Shown here: piece after piece, positions 1-5,276 of the stretch | How positions within the stretch are numbered: position 1 is the stretch's first letter | Layout: each line of letters starts with the position of its first letter | Notes under the pieces: model-generated | What the model was told of the DNA's origin: nothing | Database searches by the model: none | The model's input: the letters and a program-made list of their open reading frames with translations, nothing else | DNA from: Thiotrichaceae bacterium | Lineage (GTDB): Bacteria; Pseudomonadota; Gammaproteobacteria; SZUA-229 | NCBI GenBank assembly: GCA_002746365.1 | Contig: NVWZ01000022.1 | Location: forward strand, 10,344 to 15,619 | Length of the DNA stretch: 5,276 nucleotides | Reading direction: 5' to 3' | Translations under genes and position numbers: made by a program

Positions 1-815
1 ACACCGCTATACATAGGCGAACGATGCAGCCCTTCGCGAATAATGTCATGCGTTTTTTCATTGGTATGCGTGATGTGGCAACTGATTTGTCGTGGGTGAT
101 CTTCTGCTTTGCCGGTATAGGAGAATACGGGCACGGGTGTATCACCTGGCTGTTCAGCCAGATCAGAATAATCGATGGTTCGACTATCAATTCTTGGTGG
201 GGTACCGGTTTTTAAGCGCTCCACTCGAAACGGTAAATCCCGTAGCCGTTCTGCCAGAGCGATAGACGGAGGATCACCGGCGCGACCGCCAGAAAAATTC
301 TTTTCACCAATATGGATGAGACCACCTAAAAAAGTGCCCACTGTCAGCACCACGGTTTTGGCCTTAAATTTAAGCCCCATCTGCGTAACCACACCGGTTA
401 CACACTCTTCTCCGTCGATTGTCTCAACGATTAAATCATCAACTGCTTGCTGAAATAATGAGAGATTAGCCTGGTTTTCCAGCTTTTCACGAATCGCCGC
501 TTTATAGAGTACGCGATCAGCTTGCGCACGCGTTGCCCGTACCGCTGGTCCCTTACGACTATTTAAAGTACGAAATTGAATACCGCCGAGATCGGCTGCT
601 TTTGCCATGATGCCGCCCATGGCATCAATCTCTTTTACCAGATGCCCTTTACCGATGCCACCAATGGCCGGATTACAGCTCATCTGCCCCAGGGTTTCGA
701 TGTTATGCGTTAGCAACAGCGTTTTCACACCCATACGCGCAGCCGCCAATGCGGCTTCGGTGCCCGCATGGCCACCACCGATAACGATTACATCAAAAGA
801 GTCTGCATAAAACAT
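1..815 (-). CDS. mnmG: tRNA uridine-5-carboxymethylaminomethyl(34) synthesis enzyme MnmG (GidA), N-terminal part
   Basis: MnmG is the FAD-dependent partner of the GTPase MnmE. Together they install the (carboxymethyl)aminomethyl group on the wobble uridine of certain tRNAs in the cytoplasm. The gene runs leftward out of the window, so 271 codons plus two bases of a protein usually near 630 residues are present. Residues 8-20 ([13 protein letters not shown]) form the FAD-binding GxGxxG loop. Residues 45-57 ([13 protein letters not shown]) carry Cys47, which matches a catalytic cysteine of the E. coli enzyme. [13 protein letters not shown] (89-101), [10 protein letters not shown] (175-184) and [10 protein letters not shown] (201-210) are further family blocks. 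The ATG at 815 gives the same N-terminus (MFY...FDVI) as the E. coli protein as I recall it. No strong Shine-Dalgarno precedes it, only TTTGCCACC. The reading frame is intact throughout. The identity is recalled from the family and was not searched. Confidence 0.97.
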   Translation of the reverse strand, partial: MFYADSFDVIVIGGGHAGTEAALAAARMGVKTLLLTHNIETLGQMSCNPAIGGIGKGHLVKEIDAMGGIMAKAADLGGIQFRTLNSRKGPAVRATRAQADRVLYKAAIREKLENQANLSLFQQAVDDLIVETIDGEECVTGVVTQMGLKFKAKTVVLTVGTFLGGLIHIGEKNFSGGRAGDPPSIALAERLRDLPFRVERLKTGTPPRIDSRTIDYSDLAEQPGDTPVPVFSYTGKAEDHPRQISCHITHTNEKTHDIIREGLHRSPMYSG

Positions 816-847
816 GGTGGCAAATTATAAACTAAATCAGGTGTTTA

Positions 848-875
848 ACCATAGTCCTCTTGTACTATCTGTCGA
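848..875 (-). promoter_or_regulatory. candidate sigma-70 promoter of mnmG
   Basis: On the minus strand, TCGACA (870-875, five of six bases of TTGACA) is followed after 16 nt by TATGGT (848-853, four of six bases of TATAAT). Transcription would begin near 841 and leave a leader of about 25 nt before the mnmG ATG. A TATAAT sequence also lies at 824-829 on the minus strand. It is so close to the start codon that it would give an almost leaderless message, and it has no convincing -35. Both are consensus matches read by eye only. Confidence 0.35.
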
Positions 876-878
876 TCT

Positions 879-908
879 GCTTTTGACTCTTATGGTACGG
901 TCAAAAGC
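879..908. repeat. 9-bp inverted repeat upstream of mnmG
   Basis: GCTTTTGAC (879-887) and GTCAAAAGC (900-908) are perfect inverted copies separated by 12 nt. Neither side carries a T-run, so this does not look like an intrinsic terminator. It sits directly upstream of the candidate mnmG -35 box, so an operator role is possible, but nothing in the sequence names a regulator. The inverted symmetry is observed and the role is unknown. Confidence 0.5.
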
Positions 909-922
909 TTTAAATGGGATTA

Positions 923-1011
923 TCCGCGAATAACGCAAATGACGCGAAAAAAGCAAAAGAAACAATATTTTATTTGCAGTTTTTTTTTGCGTCATTTGCG
1001 TTATTCGCGGA
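923..1011. repeat. long perfect palindrome (23-bp arms) built of 9-nt units
   Basis: The arms at 923-945 and 989-1011 are exact reverse complements over 23 bp. Beyond them, A-rich 947-952 faces T-rich 982-987, and GCAAA (953-957) can pair with TTTGC (973-977). Almost the whole 89 bp can therefore fold into one hairpin. The left arm also has a nine-base period: CGCGAATAA (925-933), CGCAAATGA (934-942), CGCGAAAAA (943-951) and AGCAAAAGA (952-960). This design fits a dispersed palindromic or MITE-like element better than a terminator. No target-site duplication is evident at the ends. Whether other copies exist in the genome cannot be seen here. Confidence 0.75.
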
Positions 1012-1107
1012 CAAGATTTTTTCTTTTAAAAGTCCGCTCATGACCGATAGTAAACGTCACAGCTGCCTTACCGGGCTCCTTGCGCAATACCGCCCATTCA
1101 TGGACAT

Positions 1108-1139
1108 AAAAAAGCCCGCATAAAGCTAATTATGCGGGC
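1108..1139 (-). terminator. Rho-independent terminator of the small minus-strand gene
   Basis: GCCCGCATAA (1114-1123) and TTATGCGGGC (1130-1139) form a perfect 10-bp stem with a 6-nt loop. Read on the minus strand, the stem is followed at once by six T residues (A-run at 1108-1113). It lies 26 nt beyond the TAA of the 1166-1360 gene, as expected for its own terminator, and it separates that transcript from mnmG. On the plus strand only three T residues follow the stem, so it should act mainly in the minus direction. Confidence 0.88.
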
Positions 1140-1165
1140 CTTTGTGTGAAACTTGGTTTTATGTC

Positions 1166-1360
1166 TTACTGATCGCGTGCTTCTCGCATTTCTTCTTTAA
1201 CGGCAAGAATCATTTCGAAATCTGCATCAGACAGGGTTGAAAATGGAACCTGATCGTCCTGAGCAACGGAGTCTCCAATAAAGAGAAAGCTGCTACCTGC
1301 AAAAAATGTGACAAAAGCAAAAATACTAAATAACCAGCTCTTATTGTTGTTTAAACTCAT
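1166..1360 (-). CDS. small exported or membrane-anchored protein, function unknown
   Basis: I do not recognise a family for this 64-residue protein. The N-terminus is polar with one lysine (Lys7), followed by a hydrophobic stretch at about residues 9-28 rich in Phe. The sequence DSVA-QDD then offers a possible signal-peptidase I site after Ala33. Cleavage would leave a highly acidic peptide of about 31 residues whose end (ILAVKEEMREARDQ) looks helical. Without cleavage it would be a single-pass membrane protein. The ATG at 1360 is preceded by AGGA with about 6 nt spacing, and a strong intrinsic terminator follows the stop, so the unit looks like a real monocistronic gene. It is divergent from soeA across 442 bp. 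A link to sulfite oxidation is only positional. Confidence 0.7.
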   Translation of the reverse strand: MSLNNNKSWLFSIFAFVTFFAGSSFLFIGDSVAQDDQVPFSTLSDADFEMILAVKEEMREARDQ

Positions 1361-1429
1361 GATATTCCTACGAAATTATTAGTAGTAAGGTGCTATTTGG
1401 TAACATTTTGCTTTTATTCTTGGCCCAAC

Positions 1430-1445
1430 TGTCAATAAAATGACA
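1430..1445. promoter_or_regulatory. TGTCA-N6-TGACA inverted repeat with a minus-strand TTGACA
   Basis: TGTCA (1430-1434) and TGACA (1441-1445) form a symmetric site spaced by six bases. On the minus strand 1430-1435 reads TTGACA, a perfect -35 hexamer about 70 bp upstream of the small gene. The best -10 downstream is poor: CAAAAT at 1405-1410, with a long 19-nt spacer. The site could be an operator over a weak promoter, or chance in AT-rich DNA. Confidence 0.3.
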
Positions 1446-1662
1446 CTCGGTTATAACTATATATAGCAAAGATTTTTTAAAAGTTAATCATTTATTACAA
1501 TATTGGTTATTATTCATTCAATCATTTGGCTAAAAATAAAAATTCCATCAAAGCTTCCTCTATAACCCTTTAAAATTATTAAATTAATTCCATCCTTATC
1601 TGCAATAAATTGTCGGACTATTGCTCTTTTATTCTCACCCACACGGGTCATAAACTGAACCT

Positions 1663-1686
1663 ATATTAGAATATTAGAATATTTTA
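1663..1686. repeat. three tandem copies of an 8-bp AT-rich unit
   Basis: ATATTAGA occurs at 1663-1670 and 1671-1678, followed by the variant ATATTTTA at 1679-1686. It lies immediately upstream of the extended -10 element. It may simply be slippage in AT-rich DNA, or it may act as an UP-like or bending element for the soeA promoter. Confidence 0.55.
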
Positions 1687-1690
1687 TGGT

Positions 1691-1699
1691 TGCTATAAA
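1691..1699 (+). promoter_or_regulatory. candidate extended -10 promoter for soeA
   Basis: TGCTATAAA matches the extended -10 pattern TGnTATAAT at all but the last base. No good -35 hexamer lies 16-18 bp upstream, where the sequence is AT-repeat. Transcription would start near 1706 and give a leader of about 97 nt containing the FNR-type box. This is a consensus reading by eye, and other weak promoters in this spacer cannot be excluded. Confidence 0.35.
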
Positions 1700-1757
1700 A
1701 ATGCTGATTAGCCAAAACCAGGTGGTTGGAGTACAGTGAACCGTTGATCTTATTAAA

Positions 1758-1771
1758 CTGATAATTATCAA
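1758..1771. promoter_or_regulatory. FNR/CRP-family binding site upstream of soeA
   Basis: CTGATAATTATCAA matches the FNR consensus TTGAT-N4-ATCAA at nine of ten specified bases; only the first T is C. The core TGATAATTATCA is a perfect 12-bp palindrome. Its centre lies 38-39 bp before the soeA ATG. Placing it at the classic -41.5 activator position would put the transcription start inside the gene. It would therefore act as a repressor site on an upstream promoter, serve another promoter, or be fortuitous. The regulator could be FNR, ANR, DNR or a relative, since these sites are hard to tell apart. Confidence 0.45.
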
Positions 1772-1802
1772 TCTATTACCTACGCGTTACCAGGAAAAAC
1801 GT

Positions 1803-4724
1803 ATGCCTCAACCCGTGCACAACCCAACCTCGAAAGCCACCGATGAAAATAGCCGTATCGAGACTAAAAACACCACCTGTTATATGTGTGCCTGCCGCTG
1901 CGGCATTCGCGTAACGTTACGTGACGGAGAAGTCCGTTACATTCAGGGCAACCCCGAACACCCGTTAAATAAAGGCGTTATCTGCGCCAAAGGGGCGTCT
2001 GGTATTATGAAGCAGTACTCCCCTGCTCGTTTGACTAAGCCTTTGATGCGTAAGCCAAAAAGTGATCGTGGTGACAATGATTTTGTCGAGATTTCCTGGG
2101 AAAAGGCGTTTTCTATCATGGAAGAACGGCTGGCTCATATTCGCGCCACCGACCCTAAAAAATTCGCCCTGTTTACGGGTCGTGATCAGATGCAGGCGCT
2201 GACTGGTCTGTTTGCCAAACAGTTCGGCACCCCCAATTACGCTGCACACGGTGGTTTATGCTCGGTCAATATGGCGGCCGGTATGATCTACACCATCGGT
2301 GGCTCGTTCTGGGAGTTTGGTGGACCGGATCTGGAACGCTCCAAATTGTTCATTATGATTGGAACCGCTGAAGACCATCATTCTAATCCAATGAAAATGG
2401 CATTGGCTAAGTTCAAACGTAATGGCGGCAAGTTCATCGCTATTAATCCTGTACGCAGTGGTTACGCGGGTATTGCTGATGAGTGGATACCGATTAAACC
2501 CGGTACAGATGGTGCATTATTTTTATCCATTATTAATAAAATTATTAAGCATGGTCTATTTGATCGCGATTTTCTGATTAATTACACCAACTCAGCCGAA
2601 CTGGTTAATATGGATGAAGCCTCTGACCAACATGGCATGTTTGTGCGTTATGAAGCCCCTAAAGAAGAAGTCTGTTTTGATCAGCAGAATAAGCTGTGGT
2701 GGGATCGCGACCTGAATAAACCCATTTCGATGCACACCGAAGGCTCGGACCCTTATTTACTGGGTGAGTTTAAACTGGATGATGGCACGCCCGTCAAACC
2801 GGCTTTCCAGTTGCTGGTCGATCGTGTCAAAGATTACACGCCTGAGTGGGCAGAAAAAATTACCGGTATTCCCGCTGAGACCATCAAACGTCTCGCCTAT
2901 GAGATGGGCATTACTGCTCGTGATGAAAAGATTGAGCTGCCAATCTCATGGACCGATACCTGGGGCAAGGAGCACGACCATATCACGGGCAACCCGGTGT
3001 CTTTCCATGCCATGCGTGGCCTGGCGGCGCATTCCAATGGTTTTCAGACCATCCGCGCCATGTCGATATTAATGAGCATCCTCGGCACGATTGATCGCCC
3101 CGGTGGATTCCGCCATAAAGCACCGTTCCCGCGTCCCATCCCGCCTTGCGCTAAATCCGCTACCAGTTGGGATGATGTCCAGCCCAATACGCCTCTGAAT
3201 GGTATGCCTTTAGGCTGGCCAGCGGATCCTAATGACCTGTTTGTCGATGAAAAAGGCCAACCGATCCGACTGGACAAAGCCTTTTCATGGGAGCACCCGT
3301 TATCCGTACACGGTCTGATGCAAAACGCCATTACCAATGCCTGGCGCGGGGATCCGTATAGTATCGACACCATGATGATTTTTATGTCGAATATGGCATG
3401 GAATTCGACCATGAACACCACCAGTGTCCGCGATATGCTAAATGACAAAGACGAGAAGGGCGAATACAAGATTCCTTTCCTCATCGTTTGCGATGCGTTC
3501 CAATCTGAAATGGTTTCATTTGCTGACCTGGTATTACCGGATACGACTTATCTCGAGCGCCATGATGTGATGTCGATGTTAGACCGGCCGATCTCTGAGT
3601 TTGAGGGGCCCGCGGATTCGGTGCGCATTCCCGTGGTCGAACCCACTGGAGAATGTAAACCGTTTCAGGAAGTATTAATCGAATTAGGCGCACGTTTAAA
3701 ATTACCTGTCTTTGTTAACGAGCAGGGCAAGCGCAAATATCGTGACTACCCGGATTTCATCATCAACTATGAAACCGCACCAGGTTCTGGTATTGGATTT
3801 TTAGCTGGCTGGCGCGGAAAGGGCGGTGAAAAATTTATGAAAGGGGAGCCCAACCCAAATCAATGGGAGATGTACGAAAAAAATAACTGCGTTTATCAAC
3901 ACGAACTCCCTAAATCTTATCAGTACATGCGTAACTGGAATCAGGGTTATCTGGAATGGGCAAAACGCCATAGCCTGACACGTTACGCCGAACCCATTAA
4001 CATTCATATATACAGTGAAGTATTACAGAAGTTTCGTCTCGCCGCGCAGGGGAAATCGGATGGTAAACAACCACCGGAACATCTACGTAAACGCATCAAT
4101 ACGCATTTTGATCCACTGCCTTTTTATTCCGACACACTGGAAGCACAACAAACTGATCTGCGTCAGTATCCTTTGAACGCAATAACGCAACGCCCGATGG
4201 CGATGTATCATTCCTGGGATTCGCAGAACGCCTGGTTACGTCAGATTCACACGCATAATTATTTAAACGTGAATACTAAAACCGCTGAGGCCGCTGGTAT
4301 TAAAGACGGCCAATGGATGTGGGTAGAGTCCATGCACGGCAAAGTGCGCTGTATGTGCCGCCATTCAGAAGCGGTTGAACCCGGCACGGTATGGACATGG
4401 AACGCCATCGGAAAAGCCAAAGGTGCATGGGGCCTGAAGAAAGATGCCAACGAATCACAGAAGGGCTTTTTACTAAACCATCTGATTAGTGAAGAACTAC
4501 CACCAGGTGCAGAAGGTGATCATTTGTCTAACTCTGATCCGGTTACCGGGCAGGCTGGCTGGTACGATGTACGCGTCAAAATTTATCCGACGGAAGAGGG
4601 TGAAGCAGAAGAAACCTTCCCGCAATTTAAGGCTGGTGCAAAAACGCCGGGTACAACAACGGTCAATAAGTTTATGAGTGGTCGCTGGTTAAAGTATTTT
4701 GCCGGCACCAGGGTAAATAAATAA
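1803..4724 (+). CDS. soeA: cytoplasmic sulfite dehydrogenase (quinone) molybdopterin subunit SoeA
   Basis: This complete 973-residue enzyme of the DMSO-reductase/polysulfide-reductase family is expected to oxidise sulfite to sulfate at a Mo-bis-MGD centre and pass electrons to SoeB. The N-terminal [4Fe-4S] motif is Cys26-x2-Cys29-x3-Cys33-x27-Cys61 (CYMCACRCGI, then ICAKG). Cys153 in HGGLCSVN is the likely Mo ligand. Residues 410-435 (HSNGFQTIRA...IDRPGG) and ADLVLPDTTYLER (574-586) are typical of the catalytic domains. The MGD-binding domain starts near residue 795 (RPMAMYHSWDSQNAWLRQIH). There is no twin-arginine signal, unlike periplasmic PsrA/PhsA enzymes, so it should stay in the cytoplasm. 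The ATG follows AGGAAA by 7 nt, and an in-frame stop at 1737 excludes a much longer form. soeB follows after 70 nt with no terminator. The family is certain; SoeA over a polysulfide or tetrathionate enzyme rests on the missing signal and the SoeB partner. Confidence 0.85.
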   Translation: MPQPVHNPTSKATDENSRIETKNTTCYMCACRCGIRVTLRDGEVRYIQGNPEHPLNKGVICAKGASGIMKQYSPARLTKPLMRKPKSDRGDNDFVEISWEKAFSIMEERLAHIRATDPKKFALFTGRDQMQALTGLFAKQFGTPNYAAHGGLCSVNMAAGMIYTIGGSFWEFGGPDLERSKLFIMIGTAEDHHSNPMKMALAKFKRNGGKFIAINPVRSGYAGIADEWIPIKPGTDGALFLSIINKIIKHGLFDRDFLINYTNSAELVNMDEASDQHGMFVRYEAPKEEVCFDQQNKLWWDRDLNKPISMHTEGSDPYLLGEFKLDDGTPVKPAFQLLVDRVKDYTPEWAEKITGIPAETIKRLAYEMGITARDEKIELPISWTDTWGKEHDHITGNPVSFHAMRGLAAHSNGFQTIRAMSILMSILGTIDRPGGFRHKAPFPRPIPPCAKSATSWDDVQPNTPLNGMPLGWPADPNDLFVDEKGQPIRLDKAFSWEHPLSVHGLMQNAITNAWRGDPYSIDTMMIFMSNMAWNSTMNTTSVRDMLNDKDEKGEYKIPFLIVCDAFQSEMVSFADLVLPDTTYLERHDVMSMLDRPISEFEGPADSVRIPVVEPTGECKPFQEVLIELGARLKLPVFVNEQGKRKYRDYPDFIINYETAPGSGIGFLAGWRGKGGEKFMKGEPNPNQWEMYEKNNCVYQHELPKSYQYMRNWNQGYLEWAKRHSLTRYAEPINIHIYSEVLQKFRLAAQGKSDGKQPPEHLRKRINTHFDPLPFYSDTLEAQQTDLRQYPLNAITQRPMAMYHSWDSQNAWLRQIHTHNYLNVNTKTAEAAGIKDGQWMWVESMHGKVRCMCRHSEAVEPGTVWTWNAIGKAKGAWGLKKDANESQKGFLLNHLISEELPPGAEGDHLSNSDPVTGQAGWYDVRVKIYPTEEGEAEETFPQFKAGAKTPGTTTVNKFMSGRWLKYFAGTRVNK

Positions 4725-4798
4725 TGCTATATAAATCATCAAAAATAATCGTAATAGCACTCGCAATGACGATACTTATAAATAGGAAAGGCGCATGA
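4724..4798 (+). CDS. putative 24-residue hydrophobic mini-ORF bridging soeA and soeB
   Basis: The ATG at 4724 overlaps the last base of the soeA stop (TAATG). The frame closes with TGA at 4796-4798, overlapping the soeB start as ATGA. The ORF therefore fills the soeA-soeB gap exactly, with translational-coupling overlaps at both ends. The peptide begins MLYKSSK, has a hydrophobic core IIVIALAMTILI and ends NRKGA, as a very short membrane peptide might. AGGG at 4710-4713 is a weak possible Shine-Dalgarno, 10 nt before the ATG. Against it, AT-rich DNA easily yields Ile and Leu codons, four of the five isoleucines use ATA, and I know of no such protein in soe operons. It may be chance. Evidence is from reading the frame only. 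Confidence 0.3.
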   Translation: MLYKSSKIIVIALAMTILINRKGA

Positions 4799-5276
4799 CT
4801 CAACTCGCTTTAGTTATCGATTTAAACGTCTGCGTTGGTTGTCACGCCTGCGTCACCAGCTGCAAAGAATGGAACACATCAGGCACCGCTGGTTTTATGT
4901 CGGACTACAACCCGTACGAAAAAGATCCAACGGGTACGTTTTTTAACCGCGTACAAACATTTGAAATCGGCGAATACCCCAATACTGAAACCGTCCATTT
5001 CCCTAAAAGTTGTTTACACTGTGAAGAACCGCCATGCGTACCGGTCTGCCCAACCGGCGCCAGCTACAAACGCGAAGAAGATGGCATTGTTTTAGTGGAC
5101 TATGATAAATGTATCGGCTGTAAATATTGTTCCTGGGCCTGTCCTTATGGCGCGCGCGAACTCGATGAAAATTTAAAGGTAATGAAAAAATGTACCTTAT
5201 GTGTTGATCGCATTTATGATGAAACCTTACCGGAGGCCGAACGTAAACCGGCCTGTGTTTTAGCTTGTCCAACCAG
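4795..5276 (+). CDS. soeB: sulfite dehydrogenase iron-sulfur subunit SoeB, N-terminal part
   Basis: This four-cluster ferredoxin subunit would carry electrons from SoeA to the membrane subunit and quinone. It runs off the window after 160 codons; family members are usually about 230-250 residues. All sixteen cluster cysteines are visible: Cys13/16/19/23 (CVGCHACVTSC), Cys73/76/81/85 (CLHCEEPPCVPVC), Cys106/109/112/116 (CIGCKYCSWAC) and Cys133/136/154/158 (CTLC...CVLAC). The insert between the first two groups (about 24-72, with DPTGTFFNRVQTFEIGE) is what I recall for SoeB. The N-terminus has no signal peptide, in keeping with a cytoplasmic complex. The ATG at 4795 is preceded by AGGAAAGG (4784-4791). 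It lies 70 nt after soeA on the same strand with no terminator, so co-transcription is very likely. Assignment to SoeB rather than PhsB/PsrB is by recalled similarity and context. Confidence 0.85.
   Translation, partial: MTQLALVIDLNVCVGCHACVTSCKEWNTSGTAGFMSDYNPYEKDPTGTFFNRVQTFEIGEYPNTETVHFPKSCLHCEEPPCVPVCPTGASYKREEDGIVLVDYDKCIGCKYCSWACPYGARELDENLKVMKKCTLCVDRIYDETLPEAERKPACVLACPT

Larger units (their letters stand above)
816..1165. other. spacer between mnmG and the small minus-strand gene
   Basis: No credible gene lies in this 350-bp stretch. Reading rightward it holds the mnmG promoter region (816-875), a 9-bp inverted repeat (879-908), a long palindrome (923-1011), about 95 bp in which I see no structure (1012-1107), and the terminator of the small gene (1108-1139). 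A 69-codon plus-strand open frame at 914-1123 runs through the palindrome and ends in the terminator stem. Its protein reads as translated repeat (ANNANDAKKAK) and it is rejected as a gene. Confidence 0.6.
1361..1802. other. AT-rich divergent regulatory spacer
   Basis: This 442-bp stretch between two divergent genes contains no ORF of useful length and no RNA gene that I recognise. It holds the small gene's ribosome-binding site (AGGA, near 1366-1369), a TGTCA/TGACA inverted repeat (1430-1445), AT-rich DNA (about 1446-1610), ACCC-ACAC-GGGT symmetry (1637-1648), a triplicated 8-mer (1663-1686), an extended -10 (1691-1699), a short palindrome AACCA-GG-TGGTT (1716-1727), an FNR-type box (1758-1771) and the soeA Shine-Dalgarno (AGGAAA, 1792-1797). 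The length and signal density suggest that soeA expression is controlled here. Confidence 0.6.

Noticed and set aside
816..1011. Possible replication origin, since oriC lies beside mnmG (gidA) in some gammaproteobacteria
   Set aside because: No convincing DnaA boxes (TTATNCACA) or cluster of them were seen. TTATCCGCG at the palindrome edge differs at two positions, and no mioC, dnaA or par gene is visible.
923..1022. The palindrome as a plus-strand terminator, because six T residues follow at 1017-1022
   Set aside because: No plus-strand gene lies upstream to be terminated, and the arms are far longer than needed. A repeat element explains it better.
914..1123. 69-codon plus-strand open frame
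   Set aside because: It runs through the palindrome and stops in the terminator stem of the opposite gene. Its amino-acid pattern is the translated 9-nt repeat, and there is no good ribosome-binding site.
1687..1704. Possible sigma-54 promoter (TGG...GC)
   Set aside because: The GG to GC distance is 15 bp rather than the required 12, and the rest of the consensus is missing.
1686..1739. 17-codon upstream ORF in frame with soeA (ATG at 1686, stop at 1737)
   Set aside because: It has no Shine-Dalgarno, and the best candidate promoter would start transcription after its ATG. It has no regulatory codon pattern.
3044..3484. 146-codon minus-strand open frame inside soeA
   Set aside because: It is antisense to well-conserved catalytic sequence of soeA, has no family resemblance, and is a coding shadow like the other frames within soeA.

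Overview
The window reads as ordinary gammaproteobacterial chromosome. The MnmG fragment is very close to the enterobacterial protein as I recall it. The main operon looks like the cytoplasmic sulfite dehydrogenase SoeABC of sulfur-oxidising Proteobacteria, so a sulfur-oxidising gammaproteobacterium is the best guess. The genus cannot be told from this stretch. Coding regions have moderate GC, while the spacers, especially 1361-1802, are strongly AT-rich.

Layout: (1) 1-815, minus strand, is the 5' end of mnmG (tRNA wobble-uridine modification), cut by the window edge. (2) 816-1165 is a spacer holding a possible mnmG promoter, a 9-bp inverted repeat, a perfect 23-bp-arm palindrome built from 9-nt units, and a clear Rho-independent terminator. 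(3) 1166-1360, minus strand, is a small gene for a 64-residue exported or membrane-anchored protein of unknown function, ended by that terminator. (4) 1361-1802 is a divergent AT-rich regulatory spacer with an extended -10 element, small repeats and an FNR/CRP-type box just upstream of the next gene. (5) 1803-4724 is soeA, the complete molybdopterin/[4Fe-4S] catalytic subunit. (6) 4724-4798 is a possible 24-codon ORF that exactly bridges soeA and soeB. (7) 4795-5276 is soeB, the four-cluster ferredoxin subunit, cut by the window edge. A NrfD-like membrane anchor (soeC) would be expected just beyond the right edge.

How the genes work together: SoeA would oxidise sulfite to sulfate at its Mo-bis-MGD centre in the cytoplasm (no twin-arginine signal is present). 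Electrons would pass through its N-terminal [4Fe-4S] cluster to the four clusters of SoeB, and then through the expected membrane subunit to quinone. mnmG is a housekeeping neighbour with no evident functional link. I saw no mobile element, CRISPR array, phage gene or RNA gene. The least expected signals are the bridging mini-ORF between soeA and soeB, the nonamer-built palindrome, the small exported protein beside the operon and the FNR-like box.
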